From Terribium retamae (GTDB taxonomy: Bacteria > Pseudomonadota > Alphaproteobacteria > Rhizobiales > Rhizobiaceae): a DNA stretch of 64,000 nucleotides. The position numbers were made by a program, and so were the translations under genes. The first letter of the stretch is position 1; each line of letters begins with the position of its first letter. Shown one piece after another: positions 45,769-56,252 of this stretch. The notes under the pieces were generated by a model. That model was not told the origin of the DNA and searched no databases. It saw only the letters and a program-made list of their open reading frames with translations. Location: positions 1-64,000 of the forward strand of contig NZ_JAKREW010000011.1 in NCBI RefSeq assembly GCF_022347545.1. Reading direction: 5' to 3'.

Positions 45769-46835
45769 TTGCCGACTGGCGCACCGGCATGGTGCTTGGT
45801 CTCGTCGTCCTCATCGGTGGCGCAGGATATTATGCCTGGCAGCAATCCCGCACCGATGCGTTGCCGGACGGGATCGCGAGCGGCAACGGCCGTATCGAAG
45901 CCGTGGAGATCGACGTATCGGCAAAGTCTCCTGGCCGCATCAAGGAAATCCTTGTCGACGAGGGTGATTTCGTGAAGGCGGGGGATGTGCTTGTGCGCAT
46001 GGATACGACCCAGCTTGAAGCGCAACGCCGGCAGGCCCAGGCCCAGTTTCAGCTGGCGAAGATCGGCGTCGACACGGCCAATACGCTGATCGTCCAGCGC
46101 GAGGCGGAACGGACCGCAGCGGCGGCCGTGGTGACACAACGCGAGGCTGAGCTCGATGCAGCAGAGCGAACGCTCAAGCGGTCCGAACGTCTTGCCGATA
46201 GCAACACCGTCTCGCAACAGGTTCTCGACAACGACCGGGCCACCGAGCGGGGTGCGGCAGCCACGGTGGCGGCGGCTGAAGCGCAGCTTGCGGCCAGTGA
46301 GGCGGGCATCAATGCAGCGAAAGCGCAGGTCGTCGATGCAACGGCGGCGGTGGAATCTGCCCGGGCGGCCATCGAGAGCATCGAAGCCGAGATCGATGAT
46401 GCAACGCTGCGTTCCCCGCGCGATGGGCGTGTGCAATATCGCATCGCCGAACCCGGCGAGGTTTTGGGCAGTGGCGGCAGGGTCTTGAATCTCGTCGATC
46501 TGGGCGACGTCTACATGACCTTCTTTCTGCCCACCGCCCAGGCGGGACGCGTGGCGATCGGCACCGAAATCCGCCTCGTCCTGGACGCCGCGCCGCAATA
46601 TGTGATCCCCGCCAAGGCGATATTCGTCGCCGACGTCGCGCAATTCACGCCAAAAACTGTCGAAACTGAAGAAGAACGTCAAAAGTTGATGTTCCGGATC
46701 AAGGCGCAAATCGCACCGGACCTGCTGCGCAAATATATTCAGCAAGTGAAAACCGGACTGCCTGGTGTGGCCTATGTCCGGATCGATCCCGAAGCAGAGT
46801 GGCCCACCGCTTTACAGGGGACCTTGCTCCAATGA
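45765..46835 (+). CDS. HlyD/YhiI-type membrane fusion protein
   Basis: 356 residues. One N-terminal membrane anchor (~8-26), a biotinyl-lipoyl-like half ([20 protein letters not shown]), a long Ala/Glu/Arg-rich coiled-coil hairpin (~75-215) and the returning beta half ([20 protein letters not shown]). Forms the periplasmic adaptor of an ABC exporter. The gene order (YhiI-like, RbbA-like, YhhJ-like) equals the E. coli yhiI-rbbA-yhhJ locus. ATGA overlaps on both sides. Confidence 0.87.
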   Translation: MIADWRTGMVLGLVVLIGGAGYYAWQQSRTDALPDGIASGNGRIEAVEIDVSAKSPGRIKEILVDEGDFVKAGDVLVRMDTTQLEAQRRQAQAQFQLAKIGVDTANTLIVQREAERTAAAAVVTQREAELDAAERTLKRSERLADSNTVSQQVLDNDRATERGAAATVAAAEAQLAASEAGINAAKAQVVDATAAVESARAAIESIEAEIDDATLRSPRDGRVQYRIAEPGEVLGSGGRVLNLVDLGDVYMTFFLPTAQAGRVAIGTEIRLVLDAAPQYVIPAKAIFVADVAQFTPKTVETEEERQKLMFRIKAQIAPDLLRKYIQQVKTGLPGVAYVRIDPEAEWPTALQGTLLQ

Positions 46836-49582
46836 GCGGCGACAGCGATCCGAGCCGCTGTGTCGCGCGGTTGGATGGTGTCGACCTTTCTTTTGGGAAA
46901 GTGCGCGCCCTCGACGCCATCACCCTCGACATTCCTTCCGGCCAGATGGTTGGGCTGATCGGTCCCGATGGGGTCGGTAAGTCCTCCATGCTGTCGTTAC
47001 TCGCCGGCGCCAGGGCAATCCAGAGGGGACGGGTCGAAATCCTCGGCGGCGACATGAGCAGCGCCGCACACCGTCGCCGGACCTATTCGCGTATTGCCTA
47101 TATGCCGCAGGGACTGGGGCGCAATCTCTACTCCTCGCTTTCGGTACGAGACAATGTCGACTTTTTTGGCCGCCTCTTTGGTCATGCACGTGGGGAGCGG
47201 GAACGGCGCATCGCTGAACTCCTACAAAGCACGGGTCTTGCCCCCTTCGCAGACCGGCCGGTGGCCAAGCTTTCGGGCGGGATGAAACAGAAGCTCGGCC
47301 TCTGCTGCGCACTCATTCACGACCCGGACCTTTTGATCCTCGATGAGCCGACCACCGGCATTGATCCGCTGTCGCGGCGGCAGTTCTGGCAACTGGTCGA
47401 CCGCATAAGGAACAGCCGCAAAGACATGAGCGTGATCGTCGCGACCGCCTATATGGAGGAAGCGGCGCGTTTTGACTGGCTTGTCGCGATGGATGACGGT
47501 CGCGTGCTCGCCTCGGGCAGCCCGGCAGAGTTTCTGGAGCGGACGGGCGCGAGCGATCTCGACGCAGCCTTCATCGCGCTGCTTCCTCCCGAGAGACGTT
47601 CCCAATACAGCAAGGTGATCATTTCGCCGCGACCGGAACGATCAGACGGCGAGGTTGCGATCGAGGCAGAGCAGTTGACCAAGCGGTTCGGCGATTTCAC
47701 CGCGGTCGACGATGTCAGCTTCCGCATCAACCGCGGCGAAATCTTCGGCTTCATCGGCTCGAACGGCTGCGGCAAGACGACCACGATGAAGATGCTGACC
47801 GGCCTGTTGGAGGCAAATGATGGCCGGGCGATGCTTCTGGGCCGCGAGGTCGACGCGCATGATACCGAGGTAAGGCGCCATGTCGGCTACATGTCGCAAG
47901 GATTTTCCCTCTATTCCGAACTGACCGTACGCCAGAACCTGGAACTCCATGCGCGCTTGTTCGGCCTGCCTGCCGAGAGCATCGGGGCACGGGTCGACGA
48001 GGTCGCGCGGCAGTTCGGCCTGGCAGGCATGCTGGACATGTGGCCACAGGCGCTGCCGTTGGGCAATCGCCAGCGCCTGTCGCTGGCCGTTGCAATGATA
48101 CATGCACCCGACGTCCTCATCCTGGACGAACCCACATCCGGCGTCGACCCCGTCGCCAGGGACGGCTTCTGGAATATCCTCATAGACCTCTCGCGCCGGC
48201 TCAACGTAACGGTCTTCGTTTCGACCCATTTCATGAATGAAGCGGAGCGCTGCGACAGGGTCGCGCTGATGCACGCGGGCAAGGTACTGGCCAGCGACAC
48301 ACCTGCCGCGATCATTGCCCGCCGCGGAAAGCAGACGCTCGAAGCTGCCTTCATCGATTATCTCGAGGATGCGGCAGCCGTAGACCAGGTTTCCGCTACG
48401 TCCGCCGAACCGTTTGCAGAACATTCCGATCTTGCCGGAACCGACCGGCACCACTTTTTCGATTTCCGCCGCATGTATGCCTATACGTGGCGCGAAGCAC
48501 TTGAACTGGTCCGTGATCCGATCCGCGCGACATTGGCCATCATCGGCAGTCTCATCCTCATGTTCGTGATCGGCTACGGCATCAACATGGACGTTGAGGA
48601 CCTCACCTTTGCCGTGCTCGATCATGACGATACGGCAATCAGCCGGGATTACGCTCTGCAGCTTTCCGGCTCCCGCTTCTTCACCGAGAAACCGCCACTT
48701 GCCGGCTATGCTGACATGGACCGGCGCATGGAACGCGGCGAGATCGCGCTGGCCCTGGAGATCCCGCCGGGTTTTGGGCGCAACCTGGCGCGAGGCCGCG
48801 AGGTTTCGGTCGGCGCGTGGATCGACGGCGCGATGCCGGCCCGGGCCGAAACGGTGCGCGGCTATGTCGAAGGAATGCATGTGACCTGGCTCACGCAGAA
48901 GGCGCGTGAGCTCTACGGTGACAATGCGGCTCGAAGCGAATTCCAGCTTGAAGTGCGCTATCGCTACAATCCGGACGTGCGCAGCCTGGACGCCATCGCG
49001 CCGGCGGTCATTCCCATGCTGCTCTTGATGATCCCTTCCATGCTGGCAGTGCTGAGCGTCGTGCGTGAGAAGGAACTCGGCTCCATCGTCAATTTTTACG
49101 TCACTCCGGTGACGAGACTGGAGTTCCTGCTCGGCAAGCAAATGCCTTACGTCTGTATCGCCATGCTGAACTTTGTCCTGCTGGTCGCCCTCGCGGTCTT
49201 TGTCTTCCGCGTGCCGCTGACCGGCAGCCTGGCGACCCTGACGGCGGCGGCCTTCCTTTATGTCGTTGTCGCGACTGCCGTGGGCCTGTTCCTTTCCACT
49301 TTCATGCGCAGCCAGATCGCAGCGATCTTCGGCACGGTGTTGATCACCATGATCCCTGCCTCGCAGTATTCGGGCATGATCGACCCCGTGTCGTCGCTGG
49401 AGGGCGTCGGCGCCTGGATCGGCCAGATCTATCCTGCCACCTATTTCATGATGATTTCGCGCGGGGTCTTCTCGAAAGGGCTCGGCTTTGCCGACCTGTC
49501 GGGAGCATTCATTCCCCTGTTGGTAGCCATCCCCATCCTGATCGGCCTCAGTGCCGCTTTTCTCCGAAAGCAGGAACGCTGA
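46832..49582 (+). CDS. rbbA: RbbA-like fused ABC transporter (two ATPase domains plus ABC-2 membrane domain)
   Basis: 916 residues from the ATG overlapping the HlyD stop. First ATPase: [42 protein letters not shown]. Second ATPase: [14 protein letters not shown], degenerate signature [28 protein letters not shown]. The C-terminal ~370 residues are an ABC-2 membrane domain with six helices. E. coli RbbA (911 residues) has this layout and is described as a ribosome-associated ATPase; with YhiI and YhhJ partners an export role is equally likely. Predicted FixK-box control of the operon is notable. Confidence 0.87.
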   Translation: MSGDSDPSRCVARLDGVDLSFGKVRALDAITLDIPSGQMVGLIGPDGVGKSSMLSLLAGARAIQRGRVEILGGDMSSAAHRRRTYSRIAYMPQGLGRNLYSSLSVRDNVDFFGRLFGHARGERERRIAELLQSTGLAPFADRPVAKLSGGMKQKLGLCCALIHDPDLLILDEPTTGIDPLSRRQFWQLVDRIRNSRKDMSVIVATAYMEEAARFDWLVAMDDGRVLASGSPAEFLERTGASDLDAAFIALLPPERRSQYSKVIISPRPERSDGEVAIEAEQLTKRFGDFTAVDDVSFRINRGEIFGFIGSNGCGKTTTMKMLTGLLEANDGRAMLLGREVDAHDTEVRRHVGYMSQGFSLYSELTVRQNLELHARLFGLPAESIGARVDEVARQFGLAGMLDMWPQALPLGNRQRLSLAVAMIHAPDVLILDEPTSGVDPVARDGFWNILIDLSRRLNVTVFVSTHFMNEAERCDRVALMHAGKVLASDTPAAIIARRGKQTLEAAFIDYLEDAAAVDQVSATSAEPFAEHSDLAGTDRHHFFDFRRMYAYTWREALELVRDPIRATLAIIGSLILMFVIGYGINMDVEDLTFAVLDHDDTAISRDYALQLSGSRFFTEKPPLAGYADMDRRMERGEIALALEIPPGFGRNLARGREVSVGAWIDGAMPARAETVRGYVEGMHVTWLTQKARELYGDNAARSEFQLEVRYRYNPDVRSLDAIAPAVIPMLLLMIPSMLAVLSVVREKELGSIVNFYVTPVTRLEFLLGKQMPYVCIAMLNFVLLVALAVFVFRVPLTGSLATLTAAAFLYVVVATAVGLFLSTFMRSQIAAIFGTVLITMIPASQYSGMIDPVSSLEGVGAWIGQIYPATYFMMISRGVFSKGLGFADLSGAFIPLLVAIPILIGLSAAFLRKQER

Positions 49583-50694
49583 TGCTGTTGGCCAACATCT
49601 TTAATCTCGGTGTGAAGGAACTGCGCGGCTTAAAGCGCAACACCATGTTGCTGGTGCTGGTGGTGTATGCCTTCACGGCAGCGATCTATGTGGGATCCAA
49701 GGCGATGCCCGAGACCTTGAATCGGGCGCCGATCGCGATTGTGGATGAGGATCAGTCTTCGGTATCGTCACGCATCACCGAGGCATTCTACCTCCCTTAC
49801 TTCATTCCGCCCAGGCTCATCGCGCAGCCTGAGATGGACCTCAGGATGGATGCCGGCCTCGACACCTTCGCGCTCGACATTCCGCCGAATTTCCAGCGCG
49901 ACCTGCTGGCCGGGAGCACACCGACCATCCAGCTGAATATAGACGCCACACGCATGTCCCAGGCTTTCACCGGAGGTGGATATGTCCAGTCCATCGTGAC
50001 GGGCCAGATCCGGGAGTTCCTGACCCGTCACAGGGCCGAAAACAGGATGCCGGTGGAGATCGACCTGCGCTCGCGATTCAATCCGGAGCTGAACAAGGGA
50101 TGGTTCGGCGCGATCAACGAATTGATCGAGGCCGTCACGATGCTTTCCGTCATCCTCACTGGTGCCGCACTGATCCGCGAGCGCGAGCACGGCACGATCG
50201 AACACCTCATGGTCATGCCAGTCACTGCTTTCGAAATCATGGTCGGCAAGATCTGGTCCATGGGAGCTGTCGTTCTGGCGGCGACGGCATTTTGCCTGTT
50301 CTTCGTTGTCCAGGGTTTGCTTGACGTGCCGATCCAGGGATCATGGGCGCTGTTCATGACCGGTGCAGCCCTCGACATATTGGCCATGACCTGTCTGGGC
50401 CTGTTCCTTGCGACTGTCTCGGGATCGATGCCCCAGTTTGCGCTGCTGGTGATGATGATCCTGATGCCGCTTCAATTGCTGTCGGGCGGCGTGACGCCGC
50501 GCGAGAACATGCCAGAAATCATCCAGGCCATCATGTACGCCGCTCCCAACACACATTTCGTGATCCTGGCGCAAGCCGTGCTCTTTCGCGGCGCTGGTCT
50601 GGCCGTGGTTTGGCCGCAGCTCGTCGCACTGGCGGTCATAAGTGCGGCGCTGTTCTTGTTCTCGCTGCGTCGTTTTCGCCAGTTCCTGCAGTAG
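49582..50694 (+). CDS. yhhJ: ABC-2 transporter permease, YhhJ-like
   Basis: 370 residues, starting within the rbbA stop (TGATG). One N-terminal membrane helix, a periplasmic domain (~45-175), then five to six helices with the ABC-2 motif LIREREHGTIEHLMVMPVTA. Pairs with the membrane half of the RbbA-like protein. Together with the HlyD-type adaptor it would export a so far unknown substrate. Confidence 0.87.
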   Translation: MLLANIFNLGVKELRGLKRNTMLLVLVVYAFTAAIYVGSKAMPETLNRAPIAIVDEDQSSVSSRITEAFYLPYFIPPRLIAQPEMDLRMDAGLDTFALDIPPNFQRDLLAGSTPTIQLNIDATRMSQAFTGGGYVQSIVTGQIREFLTRHRAENRMPVEIDLRSRFNPELNKGWFGAINELIEAVTMLSVILTGAALIREREHGTIEHLMVMPVTAFEIMVGKIWSMGAVVLAATAFCLFFVVQGLLDVPIQGSWALFMTGAALDILAMTCLGLFLATVSGSMPQFALLVMMILMPLQLLSGGVTPRENMPEIIQAIMYAAPNTHFVILAQAVLFRGAGLAVVWPQLVALAVISAALFLFSLRRFRQFLQ

Positions 50695-50757
50695 GTCATT
50701 GGAACGCATCGCTTGCCCGTTATGGCTCGCGCCCGCGCGCAGCGGCGTCCAACGAAC

Positions 50758-50771
50758 TTGATTTGACGCAA
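50758..50771. promoter_or_regulatory. Degenerate FNR/FixK-type box (TTGATTTGACGCAA)
   Basis: Left half TTGAT is perfect; the right half CGCAA deviates from ATCAA at two positions. It sits 57 bp upstream of the second DUF2267 gene, the same spacing as the perfect boxes. Confidence 0.35.
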
Positions 50772-50828
50772 GGCGCCAACCGTTCGTGCGCTTAGAGTGA
50801 TCACCGGTCAAACGACGAGGCGATGATC

Positions 50829-51266
50829 ATGGCAAGCACGGCATTGCATACTTCGCAAAAGAGTTTCCAGCATGCGGCCGAACAGGCCCAACAATGGGTG
50901 AACGAACTGGCCAAGGACCTCGACTGGAGCGAGCAGGATGCCTTGCGGCTGTTGAGGACGGTCCTGCATGCGCTGCGCGATTGGCTCTCCCTCGAGGAGA
51001 TCGCTGATTTATCCTCCCAGTTGCCGGCGCTCATCAGGGGGATTTTCTTCGAAGGCTGGAGCGCGACTGAACCGGCGAGAGACCGCAACAAACGCGACTT
51101 CGTCATCCGCGTCAGGCATGGTTTCGGCTACGAACCGAACCTTGACTATGACATTGCCATCGGGGCTGTGTTTCGGCTTCTCGACCACCACCTCTCCCAT
51201 GGTGAGGTTGTCCAGGTCCGCAACTCGATGAAGAAGTCCCTTCGGCATCTGTGGCCGCACGCGTGA
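50829..51266 (+). CDS. DUF2267 protein (second copy)
   Basis: 145 residues from the ATG at 50829, which is 8 bp after GAGG; the ATG at 50823 is too close to it. Clearly homologous to the protein at 40.5 kb (AAEQAQQWVNELAKDLDW, LIRGIFFEGWSA, HLSHGEVVQVRNSMKKSLRH). Function unknown. Here it stands alone between the exporter and arginine deiminase operons. Confidence 0.83.
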   Translation: MASTALHTSQKSFQHAAEQAQQWVNELAKDLDWSEQDALRLLRTVLHALRDWLSLEEIADLSSQLPALIRGIFFEGWSATEPARDRNKRDFVIRVRHGFGYEPNLDYDIAIGAVFRLLDHHLSHGEVVQVRNSMKKSLRHLWPHA

Positions 51267-51504
51267 GCGTTGCTTGGCGACAAGCTAAGGCAAGGGCAAT
51301 CGCAAACGACGTCTCGCGCAGCTCGGTTGAGAGGTTATCTCACCCGCGCCGGACAACTTGATGTGGACACGACGGCCGCCGAGGCAACCAAGTCCTGCGA
51401 GCGTCACTTGTCTGTCTTGGCGAGACCATTGCCGTCACCCAAGCTCAGATGATGACCTCCGTGACCGGCCGCGGCTTGGGTCGATCGGCAGCCCCACGCC
51501 AAAA

Positions 51505-51518
51505 TTGACGAGCGTCAA
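51505..51518. promoter_or_regulatory. FNR/FixK-type box (TTGACGAGCGTCAA)
   Basis: Perfect TTGA-N6-TCAA dyad, 59 bp before the arcD ATG. In several bacteria arc operons are FNR/ANR-activated, so this is an expected target. The rest of the 51267-51577 gap holds nothing else I recognise. Confidence 0.8.
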
Positions 51519-51577
51519 GGCTTGCCATCTCTGGATGCTGTTCACTGCCCCTCACGGTTCCAACAGCGGAGGGCGCC

Positions 51578-53044
51578 ATGTCCACAACCGAAATCAACAT
51601 TCCCATCCACGATGCCGCACCGGCGTCATCGACGAAACTGAAACTCGGATCCCTGACGGCACTGGTGATCGGCTCGATGGTGGGGTCGGGCGTGTTCAGC
51701 CTGCCGCAGAACATGGCAGCAGGCTCGGGCCCGCTGGCGATCCTGATCGGCTGGGCAATCACTGCAGTCGGCATGCTCGCGCTGGTGTTCGTCTACCAGT
51801 CGCTGGCAACCCGCCGGCCAGAGCTCGATGCTGGTCCCTATGCCTACGCCAAGGCCGGGTTCGGCCCCTTCATCGGTTTCACCAGCGCCTGGGGCTATTG
51901 GATCAGCGCCTGGGTCGGCAACGTATCCTATGCCGTGATCGTGTTCAGCGCGCTGTCGTATTTCTTCCCGGCTTTTGGCGATGGCAACACATGGCAGGCG
52001 GTGCTGGGCGCATCGATCCTGTTGTGGATCATCCACGTTCTTGTCCTGGCCGGTATCCGTCAGGCGGCAGTCATCAATCTCATCGTGACGGTGGCCAAGA
52101 TTGCTCCTGTCGTGCTTTTCGTCGGCGTGGTTGCGGTCGCTTTCAAGCTCGACGTATGGACCTTGGACTTCTCCGGTTTGGGCAATCCAGCCCTCGGTAC
52201 GATCACGGCCCAGGTGAAAAGCACCATGCTGGTCACGCTTTGGGTTTTCATCGGCATCGAGGGAGCGAGCGTGTTTTCGGCCCGTGCCGAGCGCCGCAAG
52301 GACATTGCCACCGCGACGGTGCTTGGCTTCTTCACCTGCCTGGCACTTTATGCCCTGGTTTCGCTGCTGTCGCTCGGCATCATGAGCCAACCTCAGTTAG
52401 CCGCCTTGAAGAACCCGTCCATGGCCGGGGTTCTTGAAGCCGTCGTCGGGCCGTGGGGCGCCATACTCATCAATCTCGCTTTGGTGGTGTCCGTCGTCGG
52501 CGCGTTCCTGAGCTGGACCCTGCTGGCAGCAGAAGTCCCCCATGTCGCTGGCAAGGACGGGACCATGCCCCGGTTTTTCGGCAAAGAGAGCACACGGGGC
52601 GTGCCCTCGACGTCGCTGCTCATCACCAATCTGCTGGTCCAGGCCTTTCTAGTGATAACGCTTTTTGCCAACAGCACCTATCAAGCCCTCTTCTACATCG
52701 CCTCTACGGCCATCCTGGTCCCCTACATCTTCTCGGGAGCCTTTGCAGCCAAGCTGGCATTGACGGGCGAGAGCTATCGAGAGGGCGAGCAGCGCGCAGG
52801 ACCTTTGGCCGCAGGCCTGCTGGCCACGCTGTATGGCGCGTGGCTCGTCTATGCTGCAGGGCCAGCGAACCTGTTCATGTGCGCAATACTTTACGCACCA
52901 GGTGTCGCCTTCTTCATCTGGGCACGCCGCGAAGACAACAAACGTGTCTTCCATCCCGTGGAAGCGATCCTCGCGATCGCCCTGATCGCAACCGCCATCT
53001 TCGCCGTCTACGAAATGTGGACCGGCGCTGTGAGCGCACTGTGA
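51578..53044 (+). CDS. arcD: Arginine/ornithine antiporter (APC family)
   Basis: 488 residues with about 12-13 membrane helices. APC-type features: [20 protein letters not shown] (helix 1 substrate site), [20 protein letters not shown], and [20 protein letters not shown]. Exchanges external arginine for internal ornithine without energy cost, feeding the deiminase pathway encoded directly after it. First gene of arcDABC. Confidence 0.88.
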   Translation: MSTTEINIPIHDAAPASSTKLKLGSLTALVIGSMVGSGVFSLPQNMAAGSGPLAILIGWAITAVGMLALVFVYQSLATRRPELDAGPYAYAKAGFGPFIGFTSAWGYWISAWVGNVSYAVIVFSALSYFFPAFGDGNTWQAVLGASILLWIIHVLVLAGIRQAAVINLIVTVAKIAPVVLFVGVVAVAFKLDVWTLDFSGLGNPALGTITAQVKSTMLVTLWVFIGIEGASVFSARAERRKDIATATVLGFFTCLALYALVSLLSLGIMSQPQLAALKNPSMAGVLEAVVGPWGAILINLALVVSVVGAFLSWTLLAAEVPHVAGKDGTMPRFFGKESTRGVPSTSLLITNLLVQAFLVITLFANSTYQALFYIASTAILVPYIFSGAFAAKLALTGESYREGEQRAGPLAAGLLATLYGAWLVYAAGPANLFMCAILYAPGVAFFIWARREDNKRVFHPVEAILAIALIATAIFAVYEMWTGAVSAL

Positions 53045-53055
53045 GCGTCGGCACC

Positions 53056-54270
53056 ATGACAAATCTCGGAGTCCATTCAGAAACCGGCCGTCTGCGCGAG
53101 GTCATGGTCCACAGGCCGGATTTGAGCCTGCGCAGATTGACGCCGGATAACTGCAAAGCGCTGCTCTTTGACGACGTTTTGTGGGTAAAGCGGGCGCGTC
53201 AGGAGCACGATGTCTTCGTCGACGCCCTGCGTGAGCGCGGTGTGATCGTCCATTCCTTCGGCGAACTGCTTGCGCAGACCATGAACATCCCGGAGGCGCG
53301 TCAGTGGCTTCTCGACCGCCGCGTGCACGCTGGCTTCGTTGGCCTGGACATGGTCGATGAAATGCGGGGATGGCTCAATGAAATGCCATCGGACCTTCTG
53401 GCGAGCTTCCTGGTCGGCGGGATCGCCCGGGCGGAGCTCCCATTTGAACCGAAGGGGCTGACCGGCAGGGCCCTCGCGCCACAAGACTTTGTGCTGCCGC
53501 CTTTGCCGAACCAGCTTTTCACCCGTGACAGTTCCTGCTGGATCTACCGCTCGGTTTCCGTCAACGCGATGTATTGGCCGGCCCGGCGGCCGGAAGCGGC
53601 CAACGTCGAAGCCGTCTACCGCTATCATCCGCGTTTCGAACCCGACGGTTATGCCTTCGTGTCTCCCACGCCTGGAACTGGTGTCAGCCTCGAAGGCGGC
53701 GACGTCATGCCGATTGGCCATGGCATTGTGCTTGTCGGCATGGGAGAGCGCACCACACCGCAAGCGGTAGGAGAGCTGGCCCGCAGTCTGTTTGCCGCCG
53801 GAGAGGCAACGCGCGTGATCGCAGCTTTGATGCCGCGCGATCGCAGTTTCATGCACCTCGATACGGTCTTTACGCTATGCGACCGGGATCTCGCCACCAT
53901 GTACCCGCCGGTGGTCGATCGGCTTCGCACGTTTTCGATCCGTCCGGGCGAGGGCGACGCGGCAGTCGATGTGCGGGAAGAGAATGCGCCATTCACGGAG
54001 GTTGTCGCTGACGCGCTCGGGCTCAAGGCGCTGCGCATCATCGCCACCGGAGGTGATCGCTATGAGGCCGAGCGCGAGCAATGGGATGATGGCAACAACG
54101 TGGTCGCGGTCGAGCCAGGTGTCGTCATCGGCTACGACCGCAACGTCTACACCAACACGCTTTTGCGCCGTGCCGGCATCGAGGTGATCACCGTCGAAGG
54201 CGCCGAGCTCAGCCGCGGCCGCGGCGGCGGCCACTGCATGACCTGCCCTATCGCGCGCGATCCGCTCTGA
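53056..54270 (+). CDS. arcA: Arginine deiminase
   Basis: 404 residues from the ATG at 53056 ([20 protein letters not shown] is the typical family start); a GTG at 53041 overlapping the arcD stop is an alternative. Guanidino-modifying fold with [33 protein letters not shown], and the catalytic Cys in [13 protein letters not shown] near the C-terminus. Converts arginine to citrulline and ammonia, raising pH and starting anaerobic ATP production. Confidence 0.93.
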   Translation: MTNLGVHSETGRLREVMVHRPDLSLRRLTPDNCKALLFDDVLWVKRARQEHDVFVDALRERGVIVHSFGELLAQTMNIPEARQWLLDRRVHAGFVGLDMVDEMRGWLNEMPSDLLASFLVGGIARAELPFEPKGLTGRALAPQDFVLPPLPNQLFTRDSSCWIYRSVSVNAMYWPARRPEAANVEAVYRYHPRFEPDGYAFVSPTPGTGVSLEGGDVMPIGHGIVLVGMGERTTPQAVGELARSLFAAGEATRVIAALMPRDRSFMHLDTVFTLCDRDLATMYPPVVDRLRTFSIRPGEGDAAVDVREENAPFTEVVADALGLKALRIIATGGDRYEAEREQWDDGNNVVAVEPGVVIGYDRNVYTNTLLRRAGIEVITVEGAELSRGRGGGHCMTCPIARDPL

Positions 54271-54281
54271 AAGGAAGAATT

Positions 54282-55283
54282 ATGTCGATCAACCTGCATG
54301 GCCGCTCAGTGCTTTCGCTGGATGACCTTACGGCGGCAGAAATCCGCTTCCTCCTGAAATTGGCGGCCGATCTCAAGGCCGCCAAACAGGCAGGACACGA
54401 GATTCCGCGCCTGGTACGCAAGAACATCGCCCTGATCTTCGAAAAGGACTCGACGCGCACGCGAACGGGTTTTGAGGTGGCTGCCTATGACCAGGGCGCG
54501 CATGTCACTTATTTCGGTCCGACCGGCAGTCACATCGGGCATAAGGAATCCATGAAGGATACGGCACGCGTGCTTGGCCGCATCTACGATGCCATCGAAT
54601 ATCGCGGCTTTGGCCAGCATCAGGCCGAATTGCTTGCGGCGCATGCCGGCGTACCCGTCTACAACGGCCTGACGGACGAGGCGCATCCAACACAGATCCT
54701 CGCGGACTTCATGACCATGCGCGAATTCACGCATAAGCATCTGTCGGACATGACCGTGGTGTTTGTCGGTGAGGGACGCGACAACGTTGCCCAATCCCTT
54801 GCGATCGGCGCCGCCAAGGTTGGCATGGATATCCGCATAGCTTCGCCCAAAAAGCTTTGGCCGGACGACGCCTTCTGTGCACATGTACGGGATCTGGCCC
54901 AGCACAGCGGCGGCCGCTTCAGATTGGATGAGGATCTGGTTGCCTGTGTCGAAGGCGCCGACTTCATCTACACCGACGTCTGGCTGTCGATGGGTGAAGA
55001 CAAGGCCGGCTGGGCGGATCGGATTGGTCTTTTGACACCTTACCGCGTGACGAAGGACGTGATGGCATCAAGCGGCAATCCGCATGTCAAATTCATGCAT
55101 TGCCTGCCGGCATTCCACGATACCGACACCGAAGTTGGCGCCTATATCGCGCGCGAATACGGGATCGACTGCATGGAGGTCACCGACGAGGTCTTCGAGT
55201 CTGACGCTTCGATCGTTTTCGAGCAGGCGGAAAACCGTATGCACACGATCAAGGCGCTGCTGGTGGCAACGATCGGCAATTGA
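54282..55283 (+). CDS. arcB: Ornithine carbamoyltransferase (catabolic)
   Basis: 333 residues. Carbamoyl-phosphate site STRTR (57-61), HPTQILADF (residues ~145) and ornithine site HCLP (273-276). In this operon it runs in the catabolic direction: citrulline plus phosphate to ornithine and carbamoyl phosphate. Starts 11 bp after arcA with RBS AAAGGAAG. Confidence 0.93.
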   Translation: MSINLHGRSVLSLDDLTAAEIRFLLKLAADLKAAKQAGHEIPRLVRKNIALIFEKDSTRTRTGFEVAAYDQGAHVTYFGPTGSHIGHKESMKDTARVLGRIYDAIEYRGFGQHQAELLAAHAGVPVYNGLTDEAHPTQILADFMTMREFTHKHLSDMTVVFVGEGRDNVAQSLAIGAAKVGMDIRIASPKKLWPDDAFCAHVRDLAQHSGGRFRLDEDLVACVEGADFIYTDVWLSMGEDKAGWADRIGLLTPYRVTKDVMASSGNPHVKFMHCLPAFHDTDTEVGAYIAREYGIDCMEVTDEVFESDASIVFEQAENRMHTIKALLVATIGN

Positions 55284-55284
55284 C

Positions 55285-56190
55285 ATGCGCATTGTTGCAG
55301 CCCTCGGGGGAAACGCGCTGCTGCGGCGTGGCGAGCCGCTCACCGCACAAAACCAGCGCAAGAACGTCAGGCGCGCCGCGTCCGCTTTGGCAGCTTTGAT
55401 CAACGAGGGTCATTCGCTGGTGGTCACCCACGGCAACGGCCCACAGGTCGGCCTGCTTGCGCTCCAATCCGCAGCAACATCCGACACAGAAGCCTTTCCG
55501 CTGGATGTGCTGGGTGCCGAGAGCGCCGGCATGATCGGCTACATGATCGAGCAAGAGCTCGCCAATCTCGTCAGCGCAAAATCGTTCGCGACATTGCTGA
55601 CCTTGATCAAGGTTGACCCGCGCGATCCGGCGTTCGCGCATCCAACGAAGCCGATAGGGCCCGTCTACGACGAAGCGATCGCAAAGCGGCTTGCTGGCGA
55701 GCGTGGCTGGGTGATCGCGCCCGACGGCGACAGATGGCGTCGCGTCGTGCCCTCCCCACGCCCTCTTGAGATACTGGAAGTATCGGTCATTTCGTATCTG
55801 GTCGAGCGCGACGTCGTCGTCATCTGTACCGGAGGCGGTGGCATCCCGGTGATTGCCCGTGACGACGGCAGCATGGTCGGCATTGAAGCCGTCATCGACA
55901 AGGACCTGGCAAGCTCGCTTCTGGCGCGCCAGTTGAAGGCTGACATGCTGCTCATGCTGACAGATGTCGATGCCGTCTATGCCGGTTACGGCACATCCGA
56001 TCAGCGCGCGCTCGGCAAGGTTACAACGACAGAACTGATGGGCCACGACTTCCCGGCCGGCTCCATGGGTCCCAAGGTCAGTGCCGCAATCGAGTTCACC
56101 GAAGCGACCGGCAAACCGTCTGCGATCGGGCGCCTCGAAGACGCGCTCGAGATCGTCAAGGGGCTTCGAGGTACCCGGATCGACACCTGA
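55285..56190 (+). CDS. arcC: Carbamate kinase
   Basis: 301 residues from the ATG one base after the arcB stop. Amino-acid-kinase fold: VAALGGNALLRRGEP, VVTHGNGPQVGLLALQ, DVLGAESAGMIGYMIEQEL, CTGGGGIPVIARD, IDKDLASSLLARQL, FPAGSMGPKVSAAIEF. Makes ATP from carbamoyl phosphate, completing the pathway. Last gene of the operon; converges with the P-type ATPase gene. Confidence 0.93.
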   Translation: MRIVAALGGNALLRRGEPLTAQNQRKNVRRAASALAALINEGHSLVVTHGNGPQVGLLALQSAATSDTEAFPLDVLGAESAGMIGYMIEQELANLVSAKSFATLLTLIKVDPRDPAFAHPTKPIGPVYDEAIAKRLAGERGWVIAPDGDRWRRVVPSPRPLEILEVSVISYLVERDVVVICTGGGGIPVIARDDGSMVGIEAVIDKDLASSLLARQLKADMLLMLTDVDAVYAGYGTSDQRALGKVTTTELMGHDFPAGSMGPKVSAAIEFTEATGKPSAIGRLEDALEIVKGLRGTRIDT

Positions 56191-56252
56191 CCTGCCTGCG
56201 CAAATCCCTCCACAAGAGGCTGGCTTTGCCGGCGGTGCAATTGCACACGCCG

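Noticed and set aside
47642..49141. A 499-codon minus-strand frame within rbbA
   Set aside because: Shadow of rbbA; no ribosome site and composition rich in His/Arg/Gln with no domain.
50797..50811. GTGATCACCGGTCAA as a further FixK box
   Set aside because: The half-site spacing is off by one relative to TTGA-N6-TCAA; the weaker candidate at 50758 fits the spacing better.
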